Shown here: positions 9,146-17,210 of the stretch, piece by piece
Position numbering within the stretch: position 1 is the first letter of the stretch
Layout: every line of letters starts with the position of its first letter
Assembly: GCF_937936315.1 (NCBI RefSeq)
Contig: NZ_CALGWU010000040.1
Span: 62,001 to 126,000 of the forward strand
DNA from: an uncultured Capnocytophaga sp.
GTDB taxonomy: Bacteria; Bacteroidota; Bacteroidia; Flavobacteriales; Flavobacteriaceae
DNA length: 64,000 nucleotides
Direction of reading: 5' to 3'
The notes under the pieces: model-generated
Database searches by the model: none
What the model was told of the DNA's origin: nothing
The model's input: only the letters and a program-made list of their open reading frames with translations
Made by a program: the position numbers and the translations under genes

Positions 9146-9569
9146 ACCTGCGAATTTATCTGAGAGTCTTATTATTACGGTACGCTTTAGCGAAACCGAC
9201 CCACTTGGCATTGTGTGGCACGGTAACTACATCAAATACTTTGAAGACGGACGAGAAGCCTTTGGGAGAAAGTACCGTATTTCTTACCTTGATGTAGAGC
9301 GCGAAGGCTATGCAACCCCTATTGTGAAGAGTGTATGTGAACACAAGAAAATGGTGCGCTATGGCGAACGCTTGCGCATTGAAACTCAATATATTCCCTC
9401 CAATGTAGCGAAACTCATCTTTCTGTATTTTATCTACAATGAAGCTAATGAGTTGGTTTGTACGGGAGAAACTGTACAAGTGTTTACTTCTCTAAAAGAT
9501 AATAGCTTATCGCTATATAAACCCACTTTCTACGAAGATTGGGAGAAAAAAGTGATAAGTGACAATTGA
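9120..9569 (+). CDS. acyl-CoA thioesterase, hotdog fold (4-hydroxybenzoyl-CoA thioesterase family)
   Basis: 149 aa. The motif ETDPLGIVWHGNYIKYFEDGREAF carries the catalytic Asp of YbgC/4HBT-type thioesterases and the following G-x-V-x-H-x-x-Y-x-x-(Y/F)-x-E. It hydrolyses acyl- or aroyl-CoA/ACP thioesters in the cytoplasm. It starts inside the permease gene. Comparable thioesterases occur in aryl-polyene and flexirubin pigment clusters, and pigment-like genes lie at 12434-17154. Confidence 0.85.
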   Translation: MTKPKETYKPANLSESLIITVRFSETDPLGIVWHGNYIKYFEDGREAFGRKYRISYLDVEREGYATPIVKSVCEHKKMVRYGERLRIETQYIPSNVAKLIFLYFIYNEANELVCTGETVQVFTSLKDNSLSLYKPTFYEDWEKKVISDN

Positions 9570-9606
9570 TTATTATCAAAAAAAAACAGTTTTTTCTTGT
9601 TTTTGA

Positions 9607-10161
9607 AGGTTATTTTTTTCTTACTTTTGGCGAAAAAACAGAGAGATTTCTCATAAAACTTTTTCTATTAACAATGAAAAATATGAAATTATAAAACTTC
9701 CTGATGGGTTATTAAAAAAAGCTAAAGAACAAGATAACCTAAAAGAATTTATAAAAACAACAAAACATCACATAAGGAATTACATCACAAAAGAAAAAGC
9801 TAATACAGATATAAATAGTTATAGAATATCTGATGATATATCAGGACCTCTTTATGATATATTTAAAAGTGCTAAAGGGGAATATGAAGTAAAAGTTATT
9901 ACATTTGGAACAAGTAATACTGCATTAACCTTATTAATGCACACCGTTTGGACATATAAAATATATATTCAAGATTATAATAAGGATACAGGAGAACTCA
10001 CACTTCGATACTATCTTTATGATCACTTTGGATTGGATGCTAATGATATTTTTGAACATAGGCAACAGTTTTTTCTTGACTGGTTCGTATTACAGCATTT
10101 TTATGGATATAAACCTTTTGCTACTGAGTTCTGCTTTGATGAAAAAATCATATTAAAATGA
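9607..10161 (+). pseudogene. DUF3289-type C-terminal domain without a normal start codon (toxin-like remnant or orphan domain)
   Basis: One frame is open from the stop at 9604 to 10161, but it has no ATG, GTG or TTG before the ATG at 9937, which would give only 74 aa. The whole open frame reads as one protein, and its end (YDHFGLDANDI, then FFLDWFVLQHFYGYKPFATE) matches the C-terminal signature of DUF3289 proteins, found in enterobacteria and at the ends of polymorphic effectors. An ATG at 9674 is in another frame and stops after six codons, so a frameshift or loss of the 5' part is likely. Its stop overlaps the next ATG (ATGA). The effector role is inference. Confidence 0.55.
9622..9629 (+). 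promoter_or_regulatory. -7 box before the AT-rich island
   Basis: TACTTTTG matches TAnnTTTG; TTG-type elements lie 16-21 nt upstream (9597-9605). It could drive the four genes of the island. Confidence 0.4.
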
Positions 10162-10502
10162 AATTTTTAAAAAACATATTATTTGTTATATTTCTAACAA
10201 AATTTTGCATAAGGTTTTGGTTGATTCTTATTCGATCTATAATGTTTAATAGTAACTTTATAAAAGATTTTTTTCTAAATCCCGATGAATTCCAAGAGTA
10301 TTTTTATACTACTGATGTGATTATGAGGATAATAGGATTTTTTATAGTTTTTATAGTTATTAATCTTTTATTATTTTATCTTTTAAAATACTATATGCGG
10401 AAACAGTTTAATAAAAATAATTTTTACTTTATTTATATTTTTATTGTATTAGTATTAACAGTACCAATATTTAGCTTGCTTAAGTATGTTTTTAATTTAT
10501 AA
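10158..10502 (+). CDS. small membrane protein, possible immunity partner of the DUF3289 domain
   Basis: 114 aa, about three hydrophobic helices (roughly 5-25, 55-78 and 93-112) separated by short charged loops. It is very AT-rich with many Phe, Ile, Asn and Lys residues. Its ATG overlaps the preceding stop by ATGA, so it is translated together with the DUF3289-type domain. Small membrane proteins placed like this are often immunity proteins for membrane-acting or periplasmic toxins. I do not recognise the family. Confidence 0.55.
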   Translation: MKFLKNILFVIFLTKFCIRFWLILIRSIMFNSNFIKDFFLNPDEFQEYFYTTDVIMRIIGFFIVFIVINLLLFYLLKYYMRKQFNKNNFYFIYIFIVLVLTVPIFSLLKYVFNL

Positions 10503-10563
10503 AATAGTGGGCAAATACTGCACTTTCTAACTTTATCAACTTTCAAACAAAAATCATTCTACA

Positions 10564-11214
10564 ATGAGAACGGTTATATATTTGGAAGAATTTGTAAAAA
10601 AGGTTTATAAAAAATTAACTGACGAAGGATATGAGTCAGATAAAGATGATACACCTTCTTTTATATATTTTACTAGAACAGAGGAAAATCATCAATTTGA
10701 AATTGCACTCTGCTTTATGAGAAATAGGTTCACAACCTACGTAAACTATCGGAATCTCTTAGTTTTAGAGCAGTTGAAAGCATTAGGTATTAGCCCTTTT
10801 CACAGTGAATTAATAGGGTGTACTTTTTCTGAGATCCCAGACAAATATTCTTTTGGTAGACGTTTGACACTTGAGGAACTTAGAAAACACACTATGATAC
10901 GCTATAAAGAGCCTGAGGAACTTTTTGAAGAATGGGAAGAATATTATAAAACTATTATGATACCTTTTCTCAATGAATGTTATGACATCAAAAAAGTATA
11001 CAATTGGGTAGTTCAAGAAAATTTAGATTCCACTCCTATATTCTTTGATAGATGTCTTTACTTTTACTTTGTAGGAAAATTAGCAAATGTCCCTAATGAA
11101 GAACTAAAAAAATTATTCAACAAATATAGTAAAATCATTGAAAAAGATAACTTTTATGAATTTAGTGAGAAATTTTCACTTTTAAAAAATAAAGTACTAA
11201 AAGAATTAAAATGA
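10564..11214 (+). CDS. hypothetical protein in AT-rich island
   Basis: 216 aa, soluble, no signal peptide, acidic and rich in aromatic residues (EELFEEWEEYYKTI, FFDRCLYFYFVGKL). I do not recognise a family. The composition resembles immunity proteins of polymorphic toxin loci. Its TGA overlaps the ATG of the next gene (ATGA), so the two are co-translated. Confidence 0.6.
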   Translation: MRTVIYLEEFVKKVYKKLTDEGYESDKDDTPSFIYFTRTEENHQFEIALCFMRNRFTTYVNYRNLLVLEQLKALGISPFHSELIGCTFSEIPDKYSFGRRLTLEELRKHTMIRYKEPEELFEEWEEYYKTIMIPFLNECYDIKKVYNWVVQENLDSTPIFFDRCLYFYFVGKLANVPNEELKKLFNKYSKIIEKDNFYEFSEKFSLLKNKVLKELK

Positions 11215-11735
11215 ACGAATTTATTGAAAGATTAGACTTCTACATAGAGTCTTACGATGTAGAAAAAAGGCTTTACGAAGAGGGAAAAGAATGGCGTAAA
11301 AAAGGTTATCTTACCAAAGATGAGTTTATGCAAATTTGCTTGTGGAAATCACGTCGTGCTAAAAAAAGATATGATTCCAACGATGCTGCCCTTGTAGAGA
11401 AAATCACTAGAGAAGCCTTTGCAGAAAGTGATGAGAAGAAAAAAATAGAGAAGCTTACAGAACTCAAAGGTGTAAGAATTCCGGTCGCTTCTGCAATTTT
11501 AAGTGTAACAGATAGTGATAACTATCCGATTATTGATGAACGCTGTATGCAAGCTTTAAAGACTCTTTACAAAATTGAATGGAAAGTTATTACTTCTAAT
11601 AGCTGGCTTAATTATTTAGATTTTCTGCGAAAACTTGCAAAAGAACATAACAAAACAGCCCGAGAAATAGAAAAAGGGCTTTTTGCTTTCAATCGAATGG
11701 TATTAGATAAAGATTTAACAAATCTCTATTCTTGA
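11211..11735 (+). CDS. HhH-GPD DNA glycosylase-like protein, degenerate
   Basis: 174 aa. The segment ELKGVRIPVASAILSV then YPIIDERCMQAL resembles the helix-hairpin-helix (LPGVGPKTA...) and the following catalytic-Asp strand (PVDTHV) of HhH-GPD glycosylases. There is no catalytic Lys of the EndoIII/OGG kind in the hairpin and no Fe-S cysteine cluster. The N-terminus is charged and helical (EEGKEWRKKGYLTKDEFMQI). It may bind DNA without base-excision activity, or be a divergent glycosylase. It is coupled to the preceding gene. Confidence 0.5.
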   Translation: MNEFIERLDFYIESYDVEKRLYEEGKEWRKKGYLTKDEFMQICLWKSRRAKKRYDSNDAALVEKITREAFAESDEKKKIEKLTELKGVRIPVASAILSVTDSDNYPIIDERCMQALKTLYKIEWKVITSNSWLNYLDFLRKLAKEHNKTAREIEKGLFAFNRMVLDKDLTNLYS

Positions 11736-11739
11736 AAAC

Positions 11740-11777
11740 AAAAAAACTTTGTCAAAGTCCTTGGACTTTGACAAAGT
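11740..11777 (-). terminator. strong hairpin terminator for the minus-strand operon ending at 11808
   Basis: A perfect 15-bp inverted repeat (11746-11760 with 11763-11777, loop TT), followed on the minus strand by TTTTTT. Transcription from 12432 downwards runs into it. The plus strand has no T-run after the stem, so it is not a good terminator for the island genes. Confidence 0.7.
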
Positions 11778-11807
11778 GTATTGAAGTTAAAAGTGTTGTA
11801 ATTATTG

Positions 11808-12426
11808 TTACTTTTTAAGGCGTTTGACAATAAGCTTCCCAAAGGATTTAGCGGTTTTTGCAAAGCCCTCGCCTATACGTGATTCATTGCTAAAATTATT
11901 ACCAAACTGATCACCTGGAGCCTCAATAGAACGCAACTGAAATAGTTCTTTATCTTTGTTTTGTGTTTCTACAAATTTCAAGACCATTGTTACTTTGGCA
12001 GCTTGTTTCATCAATCACCCAAGCGTCCCAGCCTGGATATATCCATTGTACATCCACAATGAGAGTATAAGGGGCATCAGTAACTCCTTCTTTAAATTCA
12101 ATACCTTTAGATGATGTAATAGTCTTTACCATAAGCTCTAAAAACTTGGGTTGCCAAATACCTTCTTTAGCATTTTCCCACTTCTTAAACCAAACATCAC
12201 CATTTCCTTTATCTTTATTATTTAGGTATTCACGACGTTCATCTACATATTCTTTTTCGGTAACATTGTCTTTCATTAGTCGCAAATTATCGTATTTAAA
12301 CTCTACATTTACGACTTTTTGATCTTTCAGAAAAGATAAATTACCTCTTTCTTCTTGAAAATCTTGGGCTGTTACAGCTAAAGTAACACATAAAAATAAG
12401 ATTGCTAATAGTTTTTTTGTTTTCAT
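11808..12426 (-). pseudogene. secreted small protein gene split by a frameshift
   Basis: The first part (ATG at 12426; frame open to 11950) has a signal peptide (MKTKKLLAIL...VTAQD) and reads through YPGWDAWVID near 12012-12030. The natural continuation, KQAAKVTMVLKFV...FGKLIVKRLKK, lies in another frame (12012 to 11808). The end of the first frame (ETSCQSNNGLEICRNTKQR) looks like frameshifted read-through. A one-base change near 12005-12020 would join the two halves into a secreted protein of about 205 aa. It follows the CoA ligase gene by 1-7 nt, so it belongs to that operon. The function is unknown. Confidence 0.7.
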
Positions 12427-12433
12427 ATACAAT

Positions 12434-13744
12434 TTAATTTAAGGGTTTGCGTTTATCTACAAATTTCATCGGTTTGCGACTGCCCAATGGATAGAGCTGT
12501 TGCTCAATGAGAGCTATGTCGCAGAACTCAATCTTAGGGACTACCCTTAGTTTAGCGCGAAAATGATTACATATTTGCTCACGAAGGGTTTCAGTAGGAG
12601 TTTTTGTTCCTATTTTGATAAGAATTTCATCGGTGAGGATATCATTGGTATTGATTTCTATAATGTAATTCTCTATAGCCTCAAAGCCTGTAAGCAAATC
12701 CATTAGGGCTGGCGGGTAAAGAGTAGTTCCTTTGTATTTAATCATCTGCTGTTTGCGACCCAGTACAGGGCTCACTCGTGCCGTATGTCGCCCACACTTA
12801 CAAGGAGTACGATGCATCGCTACTATATCGCCTGTACGAAAACGCAACAATGGCATACCTTCCACTCCTAAAGTGGTAATCGTGAGCTCGCCACTCTCAC
12901 CATCGGGTACGGGGTGACCATCGTCGTCTAATACCTCAGTGATGATGAGCTCGGGGTGGTGATGCCCTCCGTGTTGGTACTCACACTCGGTGAAAGTAGT
13001 GCTCATCTCGGTAGAAGCATAAGTGGAGTAAAGTTGCAATCCCTGCCATTTTTCGGTAATCTTTTTTGCTAAGAGCGTAGGACTAAAATCTTGATTGCGC
13101 AATGCCTCACCTATACACACTACTCCCTTTACGGAAGAAGTGCGATAATCGATACCATTCTTCTCGGCATACTCTATCATTTTCAGCACAAAGGAAGGCA
13201 CTGCAATAAGGTATTTAGGTTCGTACAATCGGATAGAATCCCATTGCAATTCGGGTATTCCTGCTCCTACCCTAATGATGCTCGCTCCCATTTGGCGTAT
13301 GCCTAAGAAATAAGCCAAACCTGCCATAAAACGGCGATCGATAGTAGTCATCAGTTGCACTACATCGCCCTTTTGAATGCCTGCACAAGCTAATGAGATA
13401 GCTTCGTTGTACGCCAAACGATCTAAATCCTTGTCGGTAAGACCAAAAGTAACGGGCGTTCCCATAGTGCCTGAGGTAGAAGCATAGTCTACAATAGCAC
13501 TTTTAGGCACACAGAGGAAAGCGTCGTTCTCGCGTTGCAAATCGTCTTTATGGGTAGTAGGAATTTTTTGTAAATCGGCAAGGGTGCGGATATCCTCTAT
13601 ACGGGTATGGTGTTTACGGAAGAGATTTTGATAAAAAACCGATTTTTTATTGAGATATTGCAATAGTTCTCTCAGTTTTTCTTCTTGAAAAGCAATAATT
13701 TCGGCTTCAGATTGGGTTTCTATGGTTGGAAGCAGTGCACTCAT
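12434..13744 (-). CDS. phenylacetate-CoA ligase-like AMP-forming enzyme
   Basis: 436 aa. The adenylation P-loop STSGTMGTPVTF is at 89-100, STYASTEM and the FRTGD motif (adenylation core) are present, and a PaaK-type small C-terminal domain follows. It activates an aromatic or other carboxylic acid as acyl-AMP and then thioester. A CxxCGRHT segment near 315 may bind metal, as in other PaaK-like proteins. Enzymes of this type sit in flexirubin-type pigment clusters of Bacteroidota; with the FAD oxidoreductase and DUF3857 genes nearby, a pigment or aryl-lipid role is plausible but unproven. Confidence 0.8.
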   Translation of the reverse strand: MSALLPTIETQSEAEIIAFQEEKLRELLQYLNKKSVFYQNLFRKHHTRIEDIRTLADLQKIPTTHKDDLQRENDAFLCVPKSAIVDYASTSGTMGTPVTFGLTDKDLDRLAYNEAISLACAGIQKGDVVQLMTTIDRRFMAGLAYFLGIRQMGASIIRVGAGIPELQWDSIRLYEPKYLIAVPSFVLKMIEYAEKNGIDYRTSSVKGVVCIGEALRNQDFSPTLLAKKITEKWQGLQLYSTYASTEMSTTFTECEYQHGGHHHPELIITEVLDDDGHPVPDGESGELTITTLGVEGMPLLRFRTGDIVAMHRTPCKCGRHTARVSPVLGRKQQMIKYKGTTLYPPALMDLLTGFEAIENYIIEINTNDILTDEILIKIGTKTPTETLREQICNHFRAKLRVVPKIEFCDIALIEQQLYPLGSRKPMKFVDKRKPLN

Positions 13745-13756
13745 TATTTTTATTAA

Positions 13757-13808
13757 TAAAACTTTGCCAAAGGTTCTATGCCTGTGTGGCTAGTACCTTT
13801 GGCAAAGT
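13757..13808 (-). terminator. intrinsic terminator after the DUF3857 gene
   Basis: A perfect 14-bp inverted repeat (13761-13774 with 13795-13808) around a 20-nt loop, followed on the minus strand by TTTTATT. It separates the DUF3857 transcript from the ligase gene. The stem core (CTTTGCCAAAG) resembles that of the hairpin at 11746-11777. Confidence 0.65.
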
Positions 13809-13817
13809 GTAAGTATC

Positions 13818-15821
13818 TTATTTAAAAAGTCGTTTTAAGGAGTTTAAGAATCCTTTTTCTACCACATCGATACCGATACCGAAGTTGCTATCAGCCATAG
13901 TGTGATAATCTTCACGAATAGGCTCCAACTTATGTAGTGGCAATTCGATATTTGTGAGCGGATTGTACTCTACAATCACCTTACCAGAGTTTTTAGTGAT
14001 AAACTTTTGAGTTTTATGGGTGAAATACTCATTTTTGATATCACACTCTTGTACGGTGTATTTTTCCTTAGTATCGATATTCTCATCGGTTTTGAGTTCA
14101 ATTTCATAACGCTCGCTATCGAAGTTATGCCAAAAACTCGCATCGCTGTGCTGGTGTTCGCGAATATTATTTTTCAACACACTACCATCGTAGTACATCA
14201 AGAAACGACGACCTTCGCTATCTACAAAGTAAGGTTGCTCAATAGTTGCTTCGTACTTCACTACAAATTCGTTTTCCACCTTGTCATCCTTTACTATTTG
14301 TAAAGTTGCATCTTTGAAAATCTCGCGGAAATCTTTGCCTTTGCGGTCGTTTACATAGTTGAGTGCATAGAACAAAGAGTTGTTCCAGCTGTCCAAACGT
14401 TCGTTTTTGTTGCTCGACTTGAAGTAACCACGCATAGAATTAGCACGATTATAACGATAAGTAGTTAGCAGTTGGATTTTACCTATATTGCCTTTGGCTT
14501 CTAAAGTGATGCGTTCATCGATACAAAAATCATCGAAATAAGTAGGTTTACGCACTTGTAACTCTTGGTTAGGCAAGATTTCCATAAAGTGACAGAAAGA
14601 AATCACAGCGCGTTTCTCCAATCTACCAAACTCATTACGAGCCGTAGCGTCCACAAAGTACTCTTTTCCTTTATAGTTGATTTTCACTATCACGTGGTTG
14701 AACGAAAGCAATGAAGGAAGGTAGAACTGCATATAGTAATCGGAATTGTAGTTCACCAATACCACTGAAGCCTCTACACCTAGATAGTTGAGGATAGATT
14801 TTAACAATACACATTTAGCTTTACAGTCACCTTGTTTATTTTGGTAAGTAAGAGCAGGCGCCTGAGGTTTGTGTCCATTCATCTCATCGGCGTTGTACAC
14901 GTAGTAGATATTGTTTTGCACAAACTCTATAGCGTATTGTAATTTCTCGTCGAGGGTAGCCATACTATTGAGTTTCTCCACCAAATCGGGGGCGAAATCA
15001 GCGGGTTGTGCTTTGAATACCTCTTCGTAAAGCGGATAGATATAGTTAGACAAGTCTTTCCAAGTACTATCGGTAGCGAAATCTATAAAAGGGAAGATTT
15101 CGCGGTTAGGGTCCACTGGGTTGATATAGTTTTCTTGTACTATTTCAAATGCTTCACCCTGTGCTAAGTATTTCACCTGACTTGGGATTACGTTACCTTG
15201 CTCGTCGCGGAAGAACACATCTTTATAAGCTACGCGTTTGTTGCGATTGTTGATGAGCTTGAAGTGGTATTTGCCATACGCCCAATAAGTATCGGGGGTT
15301 ACATATACGTACTTCATAAAGTCACGGCGCAAAAACTCTTTTTCAGTAAACACTTTTTCTTTGGTGTCTTCCAAAATGAGGATATCGTCGAGGTGAAGGT
15401 CTTTGATTGAGAAGTTCAGCTTTTTAGAACTGCTAATAATACCACGACCACTTTGCCCTTCATTATCCAATACTTTTATAGTGGTATCGGCAGTTTTATC
15501 AATCAGCTGACCGTTGCGATACACACTAATACGATGGATGCTAAAGTACTCATTTTCCTCAAGTACCATATCGTACATAGAGGCACGTTCCAAGTTTTCG
15601 GGTTGAGTGAGGGTGTAAGCCATCAACGTATAATCGGAAGTACTATTATTATCTACTTTGCTGTATTTATGTAGGAAATAGCAGTAGTCACGTCCCTCAT
15701 CAGTTTGTTCACGAGAGAAATCAGTTTCTACTAAAAGTTGTACCATTTCATTATCTGAAAGGGATTTAGCCCAATCAGGTGCTTCTGAGAAGCTGTATAG
15801 TTCTTTTTCTTCTGTTTGCAC
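13818..15821 (-). CDS. DUF3857 / transglutaminase-like protein
   Basis: 667 aa. An N-terminal DUF3857 beta domain (about 30-250) is followed by a transglutaminase-like core with Cys333 in GDCKAK, a His in FNHVIVK (about 377) and an Asp in VDATARN (about 392), so the papain-like triad is intact. A C-terminal beta region of DUF3858 type follows. Family relatives usually have a signal peptide; here the protein starts directly with a hydrophilic stretch (QTEEKELYSFSEAPDW). The start codon is GTG at 15821, supported by the promoter just upstream; no ATG lies between. Similar proteins occur in Flavobacteria next to flexirubin genes (my recollection; treat as inference). Confidence 0.8.
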   Translation of the reverse strand: MQTEEKELYSFSEAPDWAKSLSDNEMVQLLVETDFSREQTDEGRDYCYFLHKYSKVDNNSTSDYTLMAYTLTQPENLERASMYDMVLEENEYFSIHRISVYRNGQLIDKTADTTIKVLDNEGQSGRGIISSSKKLNFSIKDLHLDDILILEDTKEKVFTEKEFLRRDFMKYVYVTPDTYWAYGKYHFKLINNRNKRVAYKDVFFRDEQGNVIPSQVKYLAQGEAFEIVQENYINPVDPNREIFPFIDFATDSTWKDLSNYIYPLYEEVFKAQPADFAPDLVEKLNSMATLDEKLQYAIEFVQNNIYYVYNADEMNGHKPQAPALTYQNKQGDCKAKCVLLKSILNYLGVEASVVLVNYNSDYYMQFYLPSLLSFNHVIVKINYKGKEYFVDATARNEFGRLEKRAVISFCHFMEILPNQELQVRKPTYFDDFCIDERITLEAKGNIGKIQLLTTYRYNRANSMRGYFKSSNKNERLDSWNNSLFYALNYVNDRKGKDFREIFKDATLQIVKDDKVENEFVVKYEATIEQPYFVDSEGRRFLMYYDGSVLKNNIREHQHSDASFWHNFDSERYEIELKTDENIDTKEKYTVQECDIKNEYFTHKTQKFITKNSGKVIVEYNPLTNIELPLHKLEPIREDYHTMADSNFGIGIDVVEKGFLNSLKRLFK

Positions 15822-15862
15822 TTTTTTGTTTAGAGTTTTTAAATTAAGAGTTATGAAAGGCG

Positions 15863-15894
15863 CAAAGGTAATACTTTTTTACTATTTAGCCAAA
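15863..15894 (-). promoter_or_regulatory. promoter of the DUF3857 gene
   Basis: On the minus strand TTTG (15891-15894), 20 nt, then TACCTTTG (15863-15870). The predicted start site is about 35 nt before the GTG start codon. The -33 box lies only about 7 nt beyond the end of the oxidoreductase gene. Confidence 0.7.
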
Positions 15895-15900
15895 AAACGC

Positions 15901-17154
15901 TTACGCTTCTTTCATTCCCAAGCCATTGTTGATAGCATACGCCATATTTTCGATGATGTGTTTGTGTTTGGTTACAAACGGATTGGTGGTATCCCACACA
16001 TAACCTGCTAATACTGCACAGATTTTTTCTTTTACATCCTCGTTACCAGGCTGGTGGAAGAAAAGTGTTTGCAAATTACCTGTATACCACTCTCTTACAT
16101 AAGAAGTAAACACATCAATACCGCGTTGCATATACTCTGTATATTCTTTTTGCCAATCTACTTTTTCTCCGGCAAGTTCGCGTTTTACCAATTTGGCTGC
16201 TAACATACCCGATTCGGTAGCAAAAGCCACTCCTGAGGAGAACACAGGATCTAAGAACTCAGTGCTATTACCTGTGAGTACAAAGCCATTGCCAAAGAGT
16301 TTTTTCACTGAACAAGAGTAGCTTTGTATCTTGTTAGGCTCAAATAGAAAATCGGAATGCTGGAAGCGCTCTCTGTAAAAATCTGAGGTTACGATAGCCT
16401 TGCGCAAAGCTTCAGTGGTATCACCGGAAGCCGATAGACTATTGATGTAGTGCGTAGGCCCTACAACTCCTACACTGGTATTGCCATTAGAGAAAGGAAT
16501 CACCCAAAGCCATACTTCTCTTTCTAAAATATCAAAAGAAATGAGTGTTCCTTCTTCACCTTCAGGACGTACCTTATCTTCTTTGATATGAGTGAATATA
16601 GCCGAGTGATCGTCTAATTTAGAAGGAGAATTTAAGTCTAACAAGCGAGGCAATACACGACCGTAACCACTAGCATCGATGACGAATTTAGAGGTGATTT
16701 CATACACTTCCCCATTCTTGTCTTTTACGGTAGTAACTTGATGATCATCAAAAAACTGCACGTTCGTAACTTCGGTTTCAAAGCTAAGAGGCACGCCTTT
16801 GCGAATAATTTCTTGAGCTAAAACATTATCAAAATCGGCACGAGGCACTTGCCACGTCCAATCCCAACCTTTACCATACTTCTTACCGAAATCAAACTGA
16901 CATACTTGTTCACCACGGATAAAACGGGCGCCCCATTTTACTTCGTACTTTTGGGCTTCCAAGGCAGGCATAAAACCCGCTTCGTCAAAATGATCCATCA
17001 CACGCGGAATAAGGCTCTCCCCTACTACCAAACGAGGGAATTTAGTTTTTTCTACTACGCGTACTTTTACGCCATTGTTGTGCAAATAGGCAGCTGACAC
17101 ACATCCTGAAGGTCCTGCACCTATTACTAATACATCAGTTACTTCTTTTTTCAT
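15901..17154 (-). CDS. FAD-dependent oxidoreductase of the flavin halogenase / geranylgeranyl reductase type
   Basis: 417 aa. The N-terminal Rossmann motif is GAGPSG (12-17), then a GESLIP motif like that of tryptophan-halogenase-type flavoproteins, and a GFVLTGNSTEFLDPVFSSG segment that binds FAD near 290. The two-Trp WxWxIP motif of true flavin halogenases is not evident as such; a related WLWVIPFSNG is present, so chlorination activity is uncertain. Enzymes of this kind are part of flexirubin and related pigment loci. It is transcribed from its own promoter. Confidence 0.8.
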   Translation of the reverse strand: MKKEVTDVLVIGAGPSGCVSAAYLHNNGVKVRVVEKTKFPRLVVGESLIPRVMDHFDEAGFMPALEAQKYEVKWGARFIRGEQVCQFDFGKKYGKGWDWTWQVPRADFDNVLAQEIIRKGVPLSFETEVTNVQFFDDHQVTTVKDKNGEVYEITSKFVIDASGYGRVLPRLLDLNSPSKLDDHSAIFTHIKEDKVRPEGEEGTLISFDILEREVWLWVIPFSNGNTSVGVVGPTHYINSLSASGDTTEALRKAIVTSDFYRERFQHSDFLFEPNKIQSYSCSVKKLFGNGFVLTGNSTEFLDPVFSSGVAFATESGMLAAKLVKRELAGEKVDWQKEYTEYMQRGIDVFTSYVREWYTGNLQTLFFHQPGNEDVKEKICAVLAGYVWDTTNPFVTKHKHIIENMAYAINNGLGMKEA

Positions 17155-17179
17155 AAAAACTTTTTTTAAAGCTACGGGG

Positions 17180-17210
17180 CAAATATAGGAATTTTTTACT
17201 ATTTAGCCAA
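17180..17210 (-). promoter_or_regulatory. promoter of the FAD oxidoreductase gene
   Basis: On the minus strand TTGG (17207-17210), 19 nt, TATATTTG (17180-17187). The -33 box lies inside the end of the vWA gene. Confidence 0.7.
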
